Notes under the pieces: model-generated | Told to the model about the DNA's origin: nothing | What the model saw: only the letters and a program-made list of their open reading frames with translations | Database searches by the model: none | Source: SHVO01 sp041905525 | GTDB taxonomy: Bacteria; Pseudomonadota; Alphaproteobacteria; Rhodospirillales; Rhodospirillaceae | NCBI GenBank assembly: GCA_041905525.1 | Contig: JAYRKY010000008.1 | Span: 104,560-168,559, forward strand | Direction: 5' to 3' | DNA length: 64,000 bases | Shown: piece after piece, positions 48,602-55,969 of the stretch | How the letters are laid out: each line of letters opens with the position of its first letter | Position numbering within the stretch: position 1 is the stretch's first letter | Position numbers and translations under genes: made by a program

Positions 48602-48892
48602 CTAGGTGGGCCTGCGGGCGGGCATGGCCGGGCCTGCGGACGCCGGGCGGCCCCCGCTTTTGAGGCAATCCTCGAGCGAGACGAAGGGGACGAAGTTCCG
48701 GATGCTTTCGTAGTTGCGTGCCGCGGTCGTCACGCACTCACCGTTCGGAAGCTTCTTGGTGGGCGGCGGCGGAGCGCCTTGCGCGGGGTTGCTGAATTGA
48801 CCCGGCGTGCCGGGCGCGGGCAGGGCCGGCATGCCTTGGGCATACGCCGAAGCCGCAGCGAAGGAGGCGAGGACAAAGACGGCGTACTTCAT
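48602..48892 (-). CDS. small exported protein of unknown function
   Basis: A 96-aa protein with a clear Sec signal peptide (MKYAVFVLASFAAASAYAQ). The mature part is about 77 residues: a Pro-rich stretch (APPPPTKKLPNGECVTT), then a short segment with two cysteines (GECVTT and LEDCLKSGG) that could form one disulfide. Not recognised. It is on the minus strand upstream of grxD (72-nt gap) and downstream of the TetR gene. Confidence 0.7.
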   Translation of the reverse strand: MKYAVFVLASFAAASAYAQGMPALPAPGTPGQFSNPAQGAPPPPTKKLPNGECVTTAARNYESIRNFVPFVSLEDCLKSGGRPASAGPAMPARRPT

Positions 48893-48923
48893 GCCCGGAG
48901 TCTACCCCGGCGTCGCCGCAGCG

Positions 48924-49508
48924 TCACGCGCCCAGCAAGGCGAGCGCCTGATGTTTTGCGGCGGCTCGCAGGGATTTGCGCAACTCCGGGTCGTTGGTGG
49001 TGCGCGCAAGCACCATGCCGCCCACGCACAAGGAAACGATCGTCTCGGCCCGGCGCTGGGCATCGCGCGCGCCGCCGAGCGCCTGGCGATAAATCCGGGT
49101 CATCCCGCGAACGATATCGGTGTAGGCGTTCTGGGGTTTCAAGCCGGCGCGCGCCACGTCGGACGGAAGCGCGTAAAGGGGGCAATGGCGGTCCTTGTCC
49201 TCAAGGATCTCGTCGCTGAGGTACATCGTGATCAGGAGCCGTGCGAGGCGTTTGGGCTCAAGAACGGGCGGATCTTCCTCCGCGATCTTTTCGCGAAGCG
49301 GGTTGCACGTCTGGAAGCTGGCGACCGCGGCGGCGTAGAGTTCGTCCTTGCTGGAGAAATGATTGTAGAAACCTCCCCGCGTCAGCCCGGCGTCCCCCAT
49401 GATCTCATCGATCGTGACCTGTTCGAATCCCTTGTGATTGAACAGCCTGCGCGCGGACATCACGATCCGTTCGCGCGTCGCGCGGCGGTGGGCGGCGCTG
49501 TAGGGCAT
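48924..49508 (-). CDS. TetR/AcrR-family transcriptional regulator
   Basis: A 194-aa TetR-type repressor. The N-terminal HTH reads FEQVTIDEIMGDAGLTRGGF then YNHFSSKDELY, closely matching the family consensus. The C-terminal ligand domain carries cysteines (FQTCNPL, RHCPLYALPSD, SLCVGG). It is divergent from a GST gene, with a 32-nt palindrome in between that covers its own -35 region, so it should repress itself and the GST. The pairing suggests an electrophile or xenobiotic inducer. Similar AcuR-like TetR proteins respond to reactive small molecules; no ligand is assigned here. Confidence 0.93.
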   Translation of the reverse strand: MPYSAAHRRATRERIVMSARRLFNHKGFEQVTIDEIMGDAGLTRGGFYNHFSSKDELYAAAVASFQTCNPLREKIAEEDPPVLEPKRLARLLITMYLSDEILEDKDRHCPLYALPSDVARAGLKPQNAYTDIVRGMTRIYRQALGGARDAQRRAETIVSLCVGGMVLARTTNDPELRKSLRAAAKHQALALLGA

Positions 49509-49538
49509 GGCGATTCTCCCGCTCGTCCTTGTTCCTCG

Positions 49539-49582
49539 ATTATAGCAAAGGATCTATTTATGTTCTTGAACATAAATAGATC
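49539..49582. promoter_or_regulatory. tetR promoter and 32-nt palindromic TetR operator
   Basis: GATCTATTTATGTTC (49551-49565) and its exact inverse GAACATAAATAGATC (49568-49582) flank a TT centre: a 15-bp-arm palindrome. On the minus strand a perfect TATAAT lies at 49544-49539, so the operator covers the spacer and -35 of the tetR promoter. It also lies upstream of the divergent GST gene. Confidence 0.82.
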
Positions 49583-49642
49583 GGGCCTAGCGTTTTCTCC
49601 GCTTTAACTGTCCCGCCGTGGACGAAAAGAGGGAGAACGCAG

Positions 49643-50269
49643 ATGAAGATCTATTGGATTCCGACCCACGCGCCGCGCCGGGTGGCGGCGCTGGTGAAGC
49701 ACTTGGGACTGCCGGTGGAATTTGTTCAGCTCGACTTGCGGACCGCTGAACAGCGTTCGCCGGAGTATGCCCGGATCAACCCCAACATGAAGGCGCCCAC
49801 CCTTGTGGACGGTGATTTCGTGCTGTGGGAATCGGCCGCCATCATGACGTATCTCGCCGGGAAGGCGGGCTCCGACATGTGGCCTGCGGGCAATGTCCGC
49901 GAGCAGGCTGACATTGTGCGCTGGCTGTCCTGGAATAACAGCCACTGGCAGCCGCATATCGGGCAGTTCTATTTCGAGTTCATGATCAAGCCGATCATCG
50001 GCCTGGGGGCCGCCGACGAGGCCTTGCTTAAGAGCAAGACGCCCGAGTTGCTTCAGGCGGCGAAGATCCTCGACGACCACCTTGCCGGACAATCCTTCCT
50101 GGCCTGCGGTCGTCTCACCATCGCGGATTTCCAGCTTGCATCCATGGCCAGCCATTGGCGGGAAGCGCATATGCCGTTTGAGGCCTTCGCAAATATCCAG
50201 CGCTGGCTGGATCGCCTGATGCGGATCCCCGCCTGGTCGGATCCTTGGCCGGAGCGAAAGGCGGCCTAA
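49643..50269 (+). CDS. glutathione S-transferase family protein
   Basis: Cytosolic GST fold protein, 208 aa, conjugating or isomerising electrophiles with glutathione. The thioredoxin-like N-domain has the cis-proline in MKAPTLVDGDF and the glutathione gamma-Glu binding pair in LWESAAIMTYLA. The C-terminal all-alpha domain contains SFLACGRLTIADFQLASM, the conserved capping-box region. The divergent TetR gene and shared palindrome indicate induced expression. Its stop overlaps that of the convergent response regulator by 4 nt. Confidence 0.92.
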   Translation: MKIYWIPTHAPRRVAALVKHLGLPVEFVQLDLRTAEQRSPEYARINPNMKAPTLVDGDFVLWESAAIMTYLAGKAGSDMWPAGNVREQADIVRWLSWNNSHWQPHIGQFYFEFMIKPIIGLGAADEALLKSKTPELLQAAKILDDHLAGQSFLACGRLTIADFQLASMASHWREAHMPFEAFANIQRWLDRLMRIPAWSDPWPERKAA

Positions 50270-50760
50270 CCCTGAAACTTGCGCAGGTCGTTCGTCGGTA
50301 TGCGCTCGTAGTCGCCCGCCGGCTTCAAGGCCGGCGCGGCGCCGAGCGCCCGCTCGACGGTTTTCACGAACACATCGGGCGCAACGGGTTTGACGACATA
50401 GCCGTTCACGTCGAGCGCCTTCGCGGCGCGGACCACATCCATCTCGCCATGACCGGTCAGGAGGATGAAGCGCTGGTCGCGCTTCACCTCTTTATGGCGT
50501 CCGGTGCGAATGGCCTGGAGCAGCTGGATGCCGTTGACGGGCTTCATATTGAAGTCGCAGACCACAACATCGAACATGCCGCCCCCGCGCAGGCGCGTCA
50601 GAGCGCCGTCGACATTCTCGGCGCGCGCGGTTTCTTCGGCGCCGAAGTGCTTCAGAATTTCGTTGATGACATCGATCATGTACCCGTGGTCGTCGACCAC
50701 AAGAAAGCGACGGCCTTTGAGCACGGTACGATCGCGCACCGTGGAACGCAGTTCGGACAT
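50266..50760 (-). CDS. single-domain CheY-like response regulator
   Basis: Receiver-domain protein of 164 aa without an output domain. From the ATG at 50760: acidic pair in RRFLVVDDHGYMIDVI, phosphorylation Asp in FDVVVCDFNMKPVNG, the switch Thr in FILLTGHGE and Lys in GYVVKPVAP, so all catalytic residues are kept. A ~25-residue N-terminal extension and a ~30-residue C-terminal tail flank the domain. No histidine kinase is adjacent. It probably relays phosphate or acts on a protein partner. Convergent with the GST gene. Confidence 0.9.
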   Translation of the reverse strand: MSELRSTVRDRTVLKGRRFLVVDDHGYMIDVINEILKHFGAEETARAENVDGALTRLRGGGMFDVVVCDFNMKPVNGIQLLQAIRTGRHKEVKRDQRFILLTGHGEMDVVRAAKALDVNGYVVKPVAPDVFVKTVERALGAAPALKPAGDYERIPTNDLRKFQG

Positions 50761-50925
50761 TTTCGCGGGACCCCCCACAGGACCGGCAGACTTTTAAACG
50801 CGGGTGGGATCGTAGCTTCACGAGGGTGTGAAAAGCCTTAAAAAAAGCTGTTCGCACGTGGAGATGGCAATAGATCAGCGGCGATTTTCTCGCTACCGTT
50901 CGCCATCGTTCTGGGGAGGATCATC

Positions 50926-52020
50926 ATGAATTTCAGAAGTGCCCTGCGGGGCTTATCATTAGTTGTATTGGCGTTGTCCATGCCGGCCGCCGCGCAGGAC
51001 AAAGGCGGGCTAGACGAGACCGGTCCTTACGACGTTGTCGCCGGCTGGTTTAAACCCGGCATCGAGGGGTTCGATCAACGCGCGGTGGCGGTCAATGCTG
51101 AAGATCCGAACCGCGTGTTCGTCGGCTTCGTCGATCGCAACGACACCCGCGCCGGCCACCCGCTGCTGTCGGCGGACGGTAAAGTCGTCGGCAAGACGGT
51201 CGTGGTGAAAGATGAAAAGAACCTCGCCAAGGGCGATGTGAACAACATTCTGGTCCTCAATGCCGACGGCAAGGTGATCGAGAACTGGTCGCAGTGGAAC
51301 GAGGAAATCTCGATCCCGCACCATATCGTCATCGATCCGTACGATCCCGAGCATCATGTGTGGGTGGTTGACCGCTTCAATCACCGCATTCTCAAATTCA
51401 CCAACGACGGCAAGAAGCTGGTGATGAAGATCGGCGAGAAGGGCGTGCGCGGCACGGACCAGAACCACTTCAGCGATCCGGCGAGCGTCAACTTCCTCCC
51501 GGACGGCACGTTCTATGTTGCGGACGGCTACACGAACTCGCGCGTCGTCAAGTTCGATAAGAACGGCAAATATCTGACGGCGTGGGGGACGAAGGGCTCC
51601 GGCCCGAGCCAATTCAACTTGGTTCACTCGGTGGGAATCGACGCCAACCGGCGCCTGTACGTGGCCGACCGCGTCAATAACCGCATTCAGATTTTCGACG
51701 AGAACGGCAAGTTTCTCGATCAGTGGCCGAACGTGCGCAGCGTGACGCGCGTGGTGGCCACCGAGGACGGCGGCGTGTGGGTCGCGGCGGCAGGCTATAA
51801 CCGTTTCGCGAAATACGACACGAACGGTAAGCTGCTCACGTACTGGGGCATCTTCGGCGACGAACCCGGCCTTATGGACAATCCGCACCAATACGATGTG
51901 GACAACGCCGGCAATCTCTATGTCGCGGACGCCAATAACAATCGCGTCCAAAAGTTCGTACCCAAGAAGAATGCCGACAAGACCCGCCTGATGGGCCAGG
52001 AAGTGAAGCTCAAGAAGTAA
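50926..52020 (+). CDS. exported NHL-repeat beta-propeller protein
   Basis: Periplasmic or secreted six-bladed beta-propeller (364 aa) with a signal peptide (LVVLALSMPAAAQ). Repeated NHL blades are obvious: VWVVDRFNHRILKFTNDGK, FYVADGYTNSRVVKFDKNGK, LYVADRVNNRIQIFDENGK and LYVADANNNRVQKF. The fold is that of the peptidyl-hydroxyglycine amidating lyase/NHL group, but catalytic identity cannot be claimed. It begins a plus-strand series of exported protein genes leading to the copper operon, with an SRPBCC protein next after a 54-nt gap. Confidence 0.88.
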   Translation: MNFRSALRGLSLVVLALSMPAAAQDKGGLDETGPYDVVAGWFKPGIEGFDQRAVAVNAEDPNRVFVGFVDRNDTRAGHPLLSADGKVVGKTVVVKDEKNLAKGDVNNILVLNADGKVIENWSQWNEEISIPHHIVIDPYDPEHHVWVVDRFNHRILKFTNDGKKLVMKIGEKGVRGTDQNHFSDPASVNFLPDGTFYVADGYTNSRVVKFDKNGKYLTAWGTKGSGPSQFNLVHSVGIDANRRLYVADRVNNRIQIFDENGKFLDQWPNVRSVTRVVATEDGGVWVAAAGYNRFAKYDTNGKLLTYWGIFGDEPGLMDNPHQYDVDNAGNLYVADANNNRVQKFVPKKNADKTRLMGQEVKLKK

Positions 52021-52074
52021 ATCGGTCACGGCGCGTTCCGGGTGAACCGCGTCGCGCAACAGAGGAGAGAAGCA

Positions 52075-52593
52075 ATGAAGGCATTGGCTTTTGCTCTTGT
52101 GTTGAGCTTCGCGGCGCCCGCGGCGGCCGAGGTTGTGGATGTCACCGCGAACGGCCTGCAGATCCGCCAGGTCGTCAAGGTGGCTGCCGCGCCGGAGAAG
52201 ATCTGGCCGACACTGATCCAGCCCGCGAAATGGTGGAGCTCTGACCACACATTCTCGGGTTCGGCGGCGAACATGACGCTGGAGGCGAAACCCGGCGGAT
52301 GCTGGTGTGAAAGCCTGCCCAACGGCGGCGGCGCTGTGCATATGACCGTCGGCCATCTCCGTCCGCCGTCGCTGCTTGTCCTGCGGGGTTCGCTTGGCCC
52401 GTTCTTCAATCTGGCCGCCGACGGGACCATGACCTATTCCCTTGCCGCCAGCGACGGCGGAACTGAAATCACCCTGACCTTCCGTGCGGGCGGTTACGTG
52501 CGGGAGGGTTTCGAAAAATGGGCGCCCGCGATTGACGGCGTGCTGGGCCAACAAATGGCAAATCTGAAGACGGTACTGGAAAGCGGCCGGTAG
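52075..52593 (+). CDS. exported SRPBCC-fold protein
   Basis: START/Bet v1-like (SRPBCC) hydrophobic-cavity fold, 172 aa, unusually with a signal peptide (MKALAFALVLSFAAPAAAE). The ATG at 52075 has AGAGGAGAG just upstream. Core motifs: VVKVAAAPEKIWPTLIQPAKWW and the C-terminal helix EGFEKWAPAIDGVLGQQMANL, of which the first twenty residues are the usual long helix. Ligand unknown; periplasmic location is inferred from the signal. It lies between the propeller gene and the molybdopterin-fold gene. Confidence 0.85.
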   Translation: MKALAFALVLSFAAPAAAEVVDVTANGLQIRQVVKVAAAPEKIWPTLIQPAKWWSSDHTFSGSAANMTLEAKPGGCWCESLPNGGGAVHMTVGHLRPPSLLVLRGSLGPFFNLAADGTMTYSLAASDGGTEITLTFRAGGYVREGFEKWAPAIDGVLGQQMANLKTVLESGR

Positions 52594-52649
52594 CGCCGCT
52601 GGACGAAATATCCGAGTGGATATATCGTCGTGGCATTGGAGGCAATCCG

Positions 52650-53096
52650 ATGCGCACCTTCGCGATTTATGTCCTTCTCATTTTGGGCGTCCCGGCAGCC
52701 GCGGTGGCGGCTGATCCGCGTATTGAGGTCGTTGGCGCGGTCCAGAAACCTGGGGCGATCGCCTTTCACGATCTGCCCGCGCAAACCGTAGCCGTCGATC
52801 AAGCGACGAGCGGTCCGAAATTCCAGGGAACGTTCTCTGGTCCGGCGCTCAGGGATGTACTCGCGAAAGCCGGCGTCGTCGACCCGGGGCGCGGCGGACT
52901 TCTTCAGCGGACCGTGACGATCACCGCGCGCGACGGCTACGCGGTCGTGATGTCTTATGCCGAGATCAATCCCGACTATGGCGGCAACGGCGCCATTCTG
53001 GCGGTGGGCGAGGGGGCGAGCATTCGTTTGATTGTCCCGCACGACCGAAGAGCAGGACGGGCGGTCAAAGACGTCGTGAAGATCGAAGTCCGGTAA
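52650..53096 (+). CDS. small exported protein with molybdopterin-oxidoreductase-like fold
   Basis: Exported protein of 148 aa with a signal peptide (MRTFAIYVLLILGVPAAAVA). The mature part resembles the oxidoreductase molybdopterin-binding (sulfite oxidase-type) fold in a truncated form: FHDLPAQTVAVD, FSGPALRDVLAKAGV, ARDGYAVVMSYAEI and the ending RLIVPHDRRAGRAVKDVVKIEV. The cysteine that ligates Mo in sulfite oxidases is absent, so catalysis with a bound cofactor is doubtful. It is convergent with csoR, with 6 nt between stops. Confidence 0.72.
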   Translation: MRTFAIYVLLILGVPAAAVAADPRIEVVGAVQKPGAIAFHDLPAQTVAVDQATSGPKFQGTFSGPALRDVLAKAGVVDPGRGGLLQRTVTITARDGYAVVMSYAEINPDYGGNGAILAVGEGASIRLIVPHDRRAGRAVKDVVKIEVR

Positions 53097-53102
53097 GCCG
53101 CG

Positions 53103-53378
53103 CTAACGGCTTGTGCGGCGGAGCGTTTCCAACAGCTCGTCGATCTTCTCGCGCTGGGCGGCCTTATTTCCGGAGTCGATTGCGTGTTGTACGCAGTGGC
53201 CCACGTGGTCGTGCAGCAACTCCTCTTCCACACGGCGCAAGGCCGCGCGCACGGCGGCAATCTGCGTGACCACATCAATGCAATAGCGGTCCTCTTCGAC
53301 CATGCGCGAAAGGCCGCGCACTTGGCCTTCGATCCGGTTGAGGCGCTTCAGCACCGCGGGTTTTGATTTATGAGCCAT
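53103..53378 (-). CDS. csoR: CsoR-type copper-sensing repressor
   Basis: Small all-helical metal-sensing repressor of the CsoR/RcnR family (91 aa). The metal ligands fit Cu(I)-sensing CsoR: Cys33, His58 and Cys62, with the 25- and 4-residue spacing of the known C-H-C set; an RcnR-type H-C-H-H set is not seen. The ATG at 53378 gives the expected short N-terminus MAHKSKPAVLKRLNRIEGQV. A much longer in-frame extension upstream runs antisense to the P-type ATPase gene and is rejected. It is divergent from copA, with two palindromes between. Copper binding would release it and derepress the copper operon. Confidence 0.93.
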   Translation of the reverse strand: MAHKSKPAVLKRLNRIEGQVRGLSRMVEEDRYCIDVVTQIAAVRAALRRVEEELLHDHVGHCVQHAIDSGNKAAQREKIDELLETLRRTSR

Positions 53379-53386
53379 GGTTGACC

Positions 53387-53407
53387 ATATACCCCATGGG
53401 GGTATAT
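53387..53407. promoter_or_regulatory. CsoR-type operator 1
   Basis: ATATACCCC and GGGGTATAT are exact inverse arms around an ATG centre. The T-A-C-C-C/G-G-G-T-A pattern matches CsoR operators. It begins 9 nt upstream of the csoR start, so it can control csoR and the divergent copper operon. Confidence 0.85.
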
Positions 53408-53422
53408 AACGCAACCCGAATC

Positions 53423-53443
53423 GGATACCCCTGGAGGGTATCC
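53423..53443. promoter_or_regulatory. CsoR-type operator 2
   Basis: GGATACCC and GGGTATCC are exact inverse arms around CTGGA, ending 10 nt before the copA start codon. The same TACCC/GGGTA half-sites as operator 1 are present, giving two sites 15 nt apart in the divergent region. Confidence 0.8.
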
Positions 53444-53453
53444 CGGAGGCACC

Positions 53454-55967
53454 ATGGCCGATCACACGCATTCTCATCACGTTCACGGGCAAACGGCACC
53501 GCGGGAAAATGCGCAGGAGCCTGTGCGGGAGCACACTCACGGCGGCCACGGCGACTCGTCGCCGACGCAGTCCGCACAGGCGCATTCCACTCAAGCGCAT
53601 TCCGCTCACAGGCATTCTGGCACTTCGCATCAGGCCCATGGCGGCTGCGGCCATTGCAACCCGTCGGCCGACGCCCACGCGCACACGGTCAAGGATCCGG
53701 TGTGCGGCATGGATGTCGATCCCGGCAACACGGCGCATCGCACCGACTTCGCGGGTGTGTCCTACGCGTTCTGTTCGGCTGGATGCCGCACGAAGTTTGA
53801 AGCGGATCCGCAAAAATACCTGGCACCCGCTCAGCCCGCGAAACCGGCGGACGCCGAGGCCATCTATACCTGTCCCATGCATCCAGAGGTGCGGCAGGTC
53901 GGTCCGGGATCCTGCCCGAAATGCGGGATGGCGCTCGAGCCGCTGGAGGTGAGCGACGCGCCGGCCAGCAATCCGGAGCTTGCCGACATGTGGCGGCGGT
54001 TTTGGGGCGCGCTTGTTTTGGCGCTTCCGGTCGCCGTCCTTGAGATGGGCGGACACCTCTTCGATCTTCATCACTTTATCGCGCCGCGCCCGTCCGCCAT
54101 TGTCCAACTTCTCCTGGCGACGCCTGTGGTGTTGTGGGCCGGTTATCCCTTCTTCCAGCGCGGCTGGATGTCCGTCATGACGCGCAATCTCAATATGTTC
54201 ACCCTGATCGCCATGGGAACGGGTGTGGCGTGGGTTTACAGCGTCATTGCCGTGGTATGGCCCGGACTGATCCCGGAGGCCTTCAGCGCGCCCGACGGCA
54301 GCGTGCCGGTCTATTTCGAAGCGGCAGCCGTGATCACGGTGCTGGTTCTCCTCGGGCAAGTCCTTGAACTGCGCGCGCGAGATCAAACGTCCGGTGCGAT
54401 CCGCGCGCTGCTCAGCCTTGCACCCAAGACCGCGCGCCGCATTCGCGGCGATAGCGGTGAGGAAGAAGTGGATCTGGCGCATGTGCATCCCGGCGATTCA
54501 CTGCGCGTACGGCCCGGCGAAAAGGTCCCGGTCGATGGGGTGGTGATCGAGGGCCGTTCCGCCGTGGATGAAAGCATGGTGACGGGAGAGTCGATGCCGG
54601 TCACCAAGGAAAGCGGCATGGCCCTGATCGGGGGAACGATCAACCAAACCGGCGCGCTGGTGATGCGAGCGGAGAAAGTCGGCCGCGACACCATGCTTGC
54701 GCGCATCGTGCAGATGGTCGGCGAGGCGCAGCGCAGCCGCGCCCCGATTCAACGTCTGGCCGACCAAGTCTCAGGCTGGTTCGTGCCGCTCGTGATTCTG
54801 GCGGCGGTGATCGCGTTCGCCGCCTGGGCCGCTTTTGGACCGGAGCCCCGCTTTTCCTTCGCGATGGTGGCCGCGGTGGCGGTTCTGATCATCGCCTGTC
54901 CCTGCGCGCTGGGTCTGGCGACGCCGATGTCAATCATGGTCGGCGTGGGGCGCGGGGCGCAACTCGGCGTGCTTATCAAGAACGCGGAGGCCCTGGAGCG
55001 CATGGAACAGGTTACCGTGGTTGTGGTCGATAAGACCGGTACATTGACCGAGGGAAATCCGGCCGTGACCGCGATCGTTCCGACCGGGGACCTCGCGAAG
55101 GATCAAATCCTGCGACTGGCGGCGGCCGTCGAGCTGGCGAGCGAACACCCTTTGGCGCTTGCGATCGTGAAGTCCGCCAAGGCGGCGGGGCTGCGACTTC
55201 CTTCGGTCGAGGAATTCGATTCACCGACAGGCAAGGGCGCGGTGGGCACCGTCGGAGGGCGGCGCGTCGCTCTTGGCGGCGACGGCTTCCTGGCCTCTCT
55301 TGGGGTCGACGTGAGCGGGTCAAGCGCGTTGGCCGACGACCTGCGCGGTCAAGGGGCGACGGCGGTCTTTGTCGCTGTTGACGGAAAGTGTGCAGGTGTG
55401 ATCGCGATCGCGGACCCGATCAAAGCCACCACGCCGGAGGCCGTGAAGGCCCTGCGTGCCGAAGGCATTCGCGTCGTCATGCTCACTGGAGACCATGCCA
55501 CGACGGCCAATGCGGTCGCCGAGAAGCTCGGCATTTCCGATGTCGAGGCGGGCGTGCTGCCGGATCGAAAAGCCGCCGTGGTCGCGCGGCTGCGCGGTGA
55601 GGGTCACGTTGTCGCGATGGCGGGCGACGGTGTCAACGATGCGCCCGCGTTGGCCGCGGCCGACGTTGGAATCGCGATGGGGACCGGCACCGATGTCGCC
55701 ATGGAAAGCGCGGGGGTGACCCTGGTGAAGGGTGACCTCATGGGTATCGTGCGGGCGCGGGCCCTGTCGCACGCCACGATGCGCAATATCAGGCAGAATC
55801 TCTTCTTCGCCTTTATCTACAATGCGGCCGGCGTGCCGATCGCGGCCGGCGCGCTCTATCCGTTATTTGGAATTCTCCTCTCCCCGATCATCGCGGCGGC
55901 GGCCATGGCGGCCTCTTCGGTGAGCGTGATTGGGAACGCCCTCCGTCTGCGCTATACGCGAGTGTAA
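53454..55967 (+). CDS. copA: Cu(I)-translocating P1B-type ATPase
   Basis: Inner membrane copper exporter, 837 aa. The N-terminus is an unusual His-rich tail (about 18 His in the first 75 residues), followed by a YHS domain (DPVCGMDVDPGNTAHRTDFA) and a heavy-metal-binding domain with YTCPMHPEVRQVGPGSCPKC; no classical HMA domain. Core motifs: TGES (~376), membrane IACPCALGLATP (~480), DKTGTLTEG (~525), SEHPLALAIV, and GDGVNDAPAL. TM7 has YN and TM8 MAASSVS, which define the Cu+ P1B-1 class. It is the first gene of a copper operon with a multicopper oxidase 2 nt downstream and is controlled from the two CsoR-type operators. Confidence 0.96.
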   Translation: MADHTHSHHVHGQTAPRENAQEPVREHTHGGHGDSSPTQSAQAHSTQAHSAHRHSGTSHQAHGGCGHCNPSADAHAHTVKDPVCGMDVDPGNTAHRTDFAGVSYAFCSAGCRTKFEADPQKYLAPAQPAKPADAEAIYTCPMHPEVRQVGPGSCPKCGMALEPLEVSDAPASNPELADMWRRFWGALVLALPVAVLEMGGHLFDLHHFIAPRPSAIVQLLLATPVVLWAGYPFFQRGWMSVMTRNLNMFTLIAMGTGVAWVYSVIAVVWPGLIPEAFSAPDGSVPVYFEAAAVITVLVLLGQVLELRARDQTSGAIRALLSLAPKTARRIRGDSGEEEVDLAHVHPGDSLRVRPGEKVPVDGVVIEGRSAVDESMVTGESMPVTKESGMALIGGTINQTGALVMRAEKVGRDTMLARIVQMVGEAQRSRAPIQRLADQVSGWFVPLVILAAVIAFAAWAAFGPEPRFSFAMVAAVAVLIIACPCALGLATPMSIMVGVGRGAQLGVLIKNAEALERMEQVTVVVVDKTGTLTEGNPAVTAIVPTGDLAKDQILRLAAAVELASEHPLALAIVKSAKAAGLRLPSVEEFDSPTGKGAVGTVGGRRVALGGDGFLASLGVDVSGSSALADDLRGQGATAVFVAVDGKCAGVIAIADPIKATTPEAVKALRAEGIRVVMLTGDHATTANAVAEKLGISDVEAGVLPDRKAAVVARLRGEGHVVAMAGDGVNDAPALAAADVGIAMGTGTDVAMESAGVTLVKGDLMGIVRARALSHATMRNIRQNLFFAFIYNAAGVPIAAGALYPLFGILLSPIIAAAAMAASSVSVIGNALRLRYTRV

Positions 55968-55969
55968 AG

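Noticed and set aside
53103..54488. Long minus-strand reading frame extending the CsoR gene to 461 aa
   Set aside because: The extra ~370 residues are antisense to copA and lack protein-like character; the ATG at 53378 gives the exact CsoR length.
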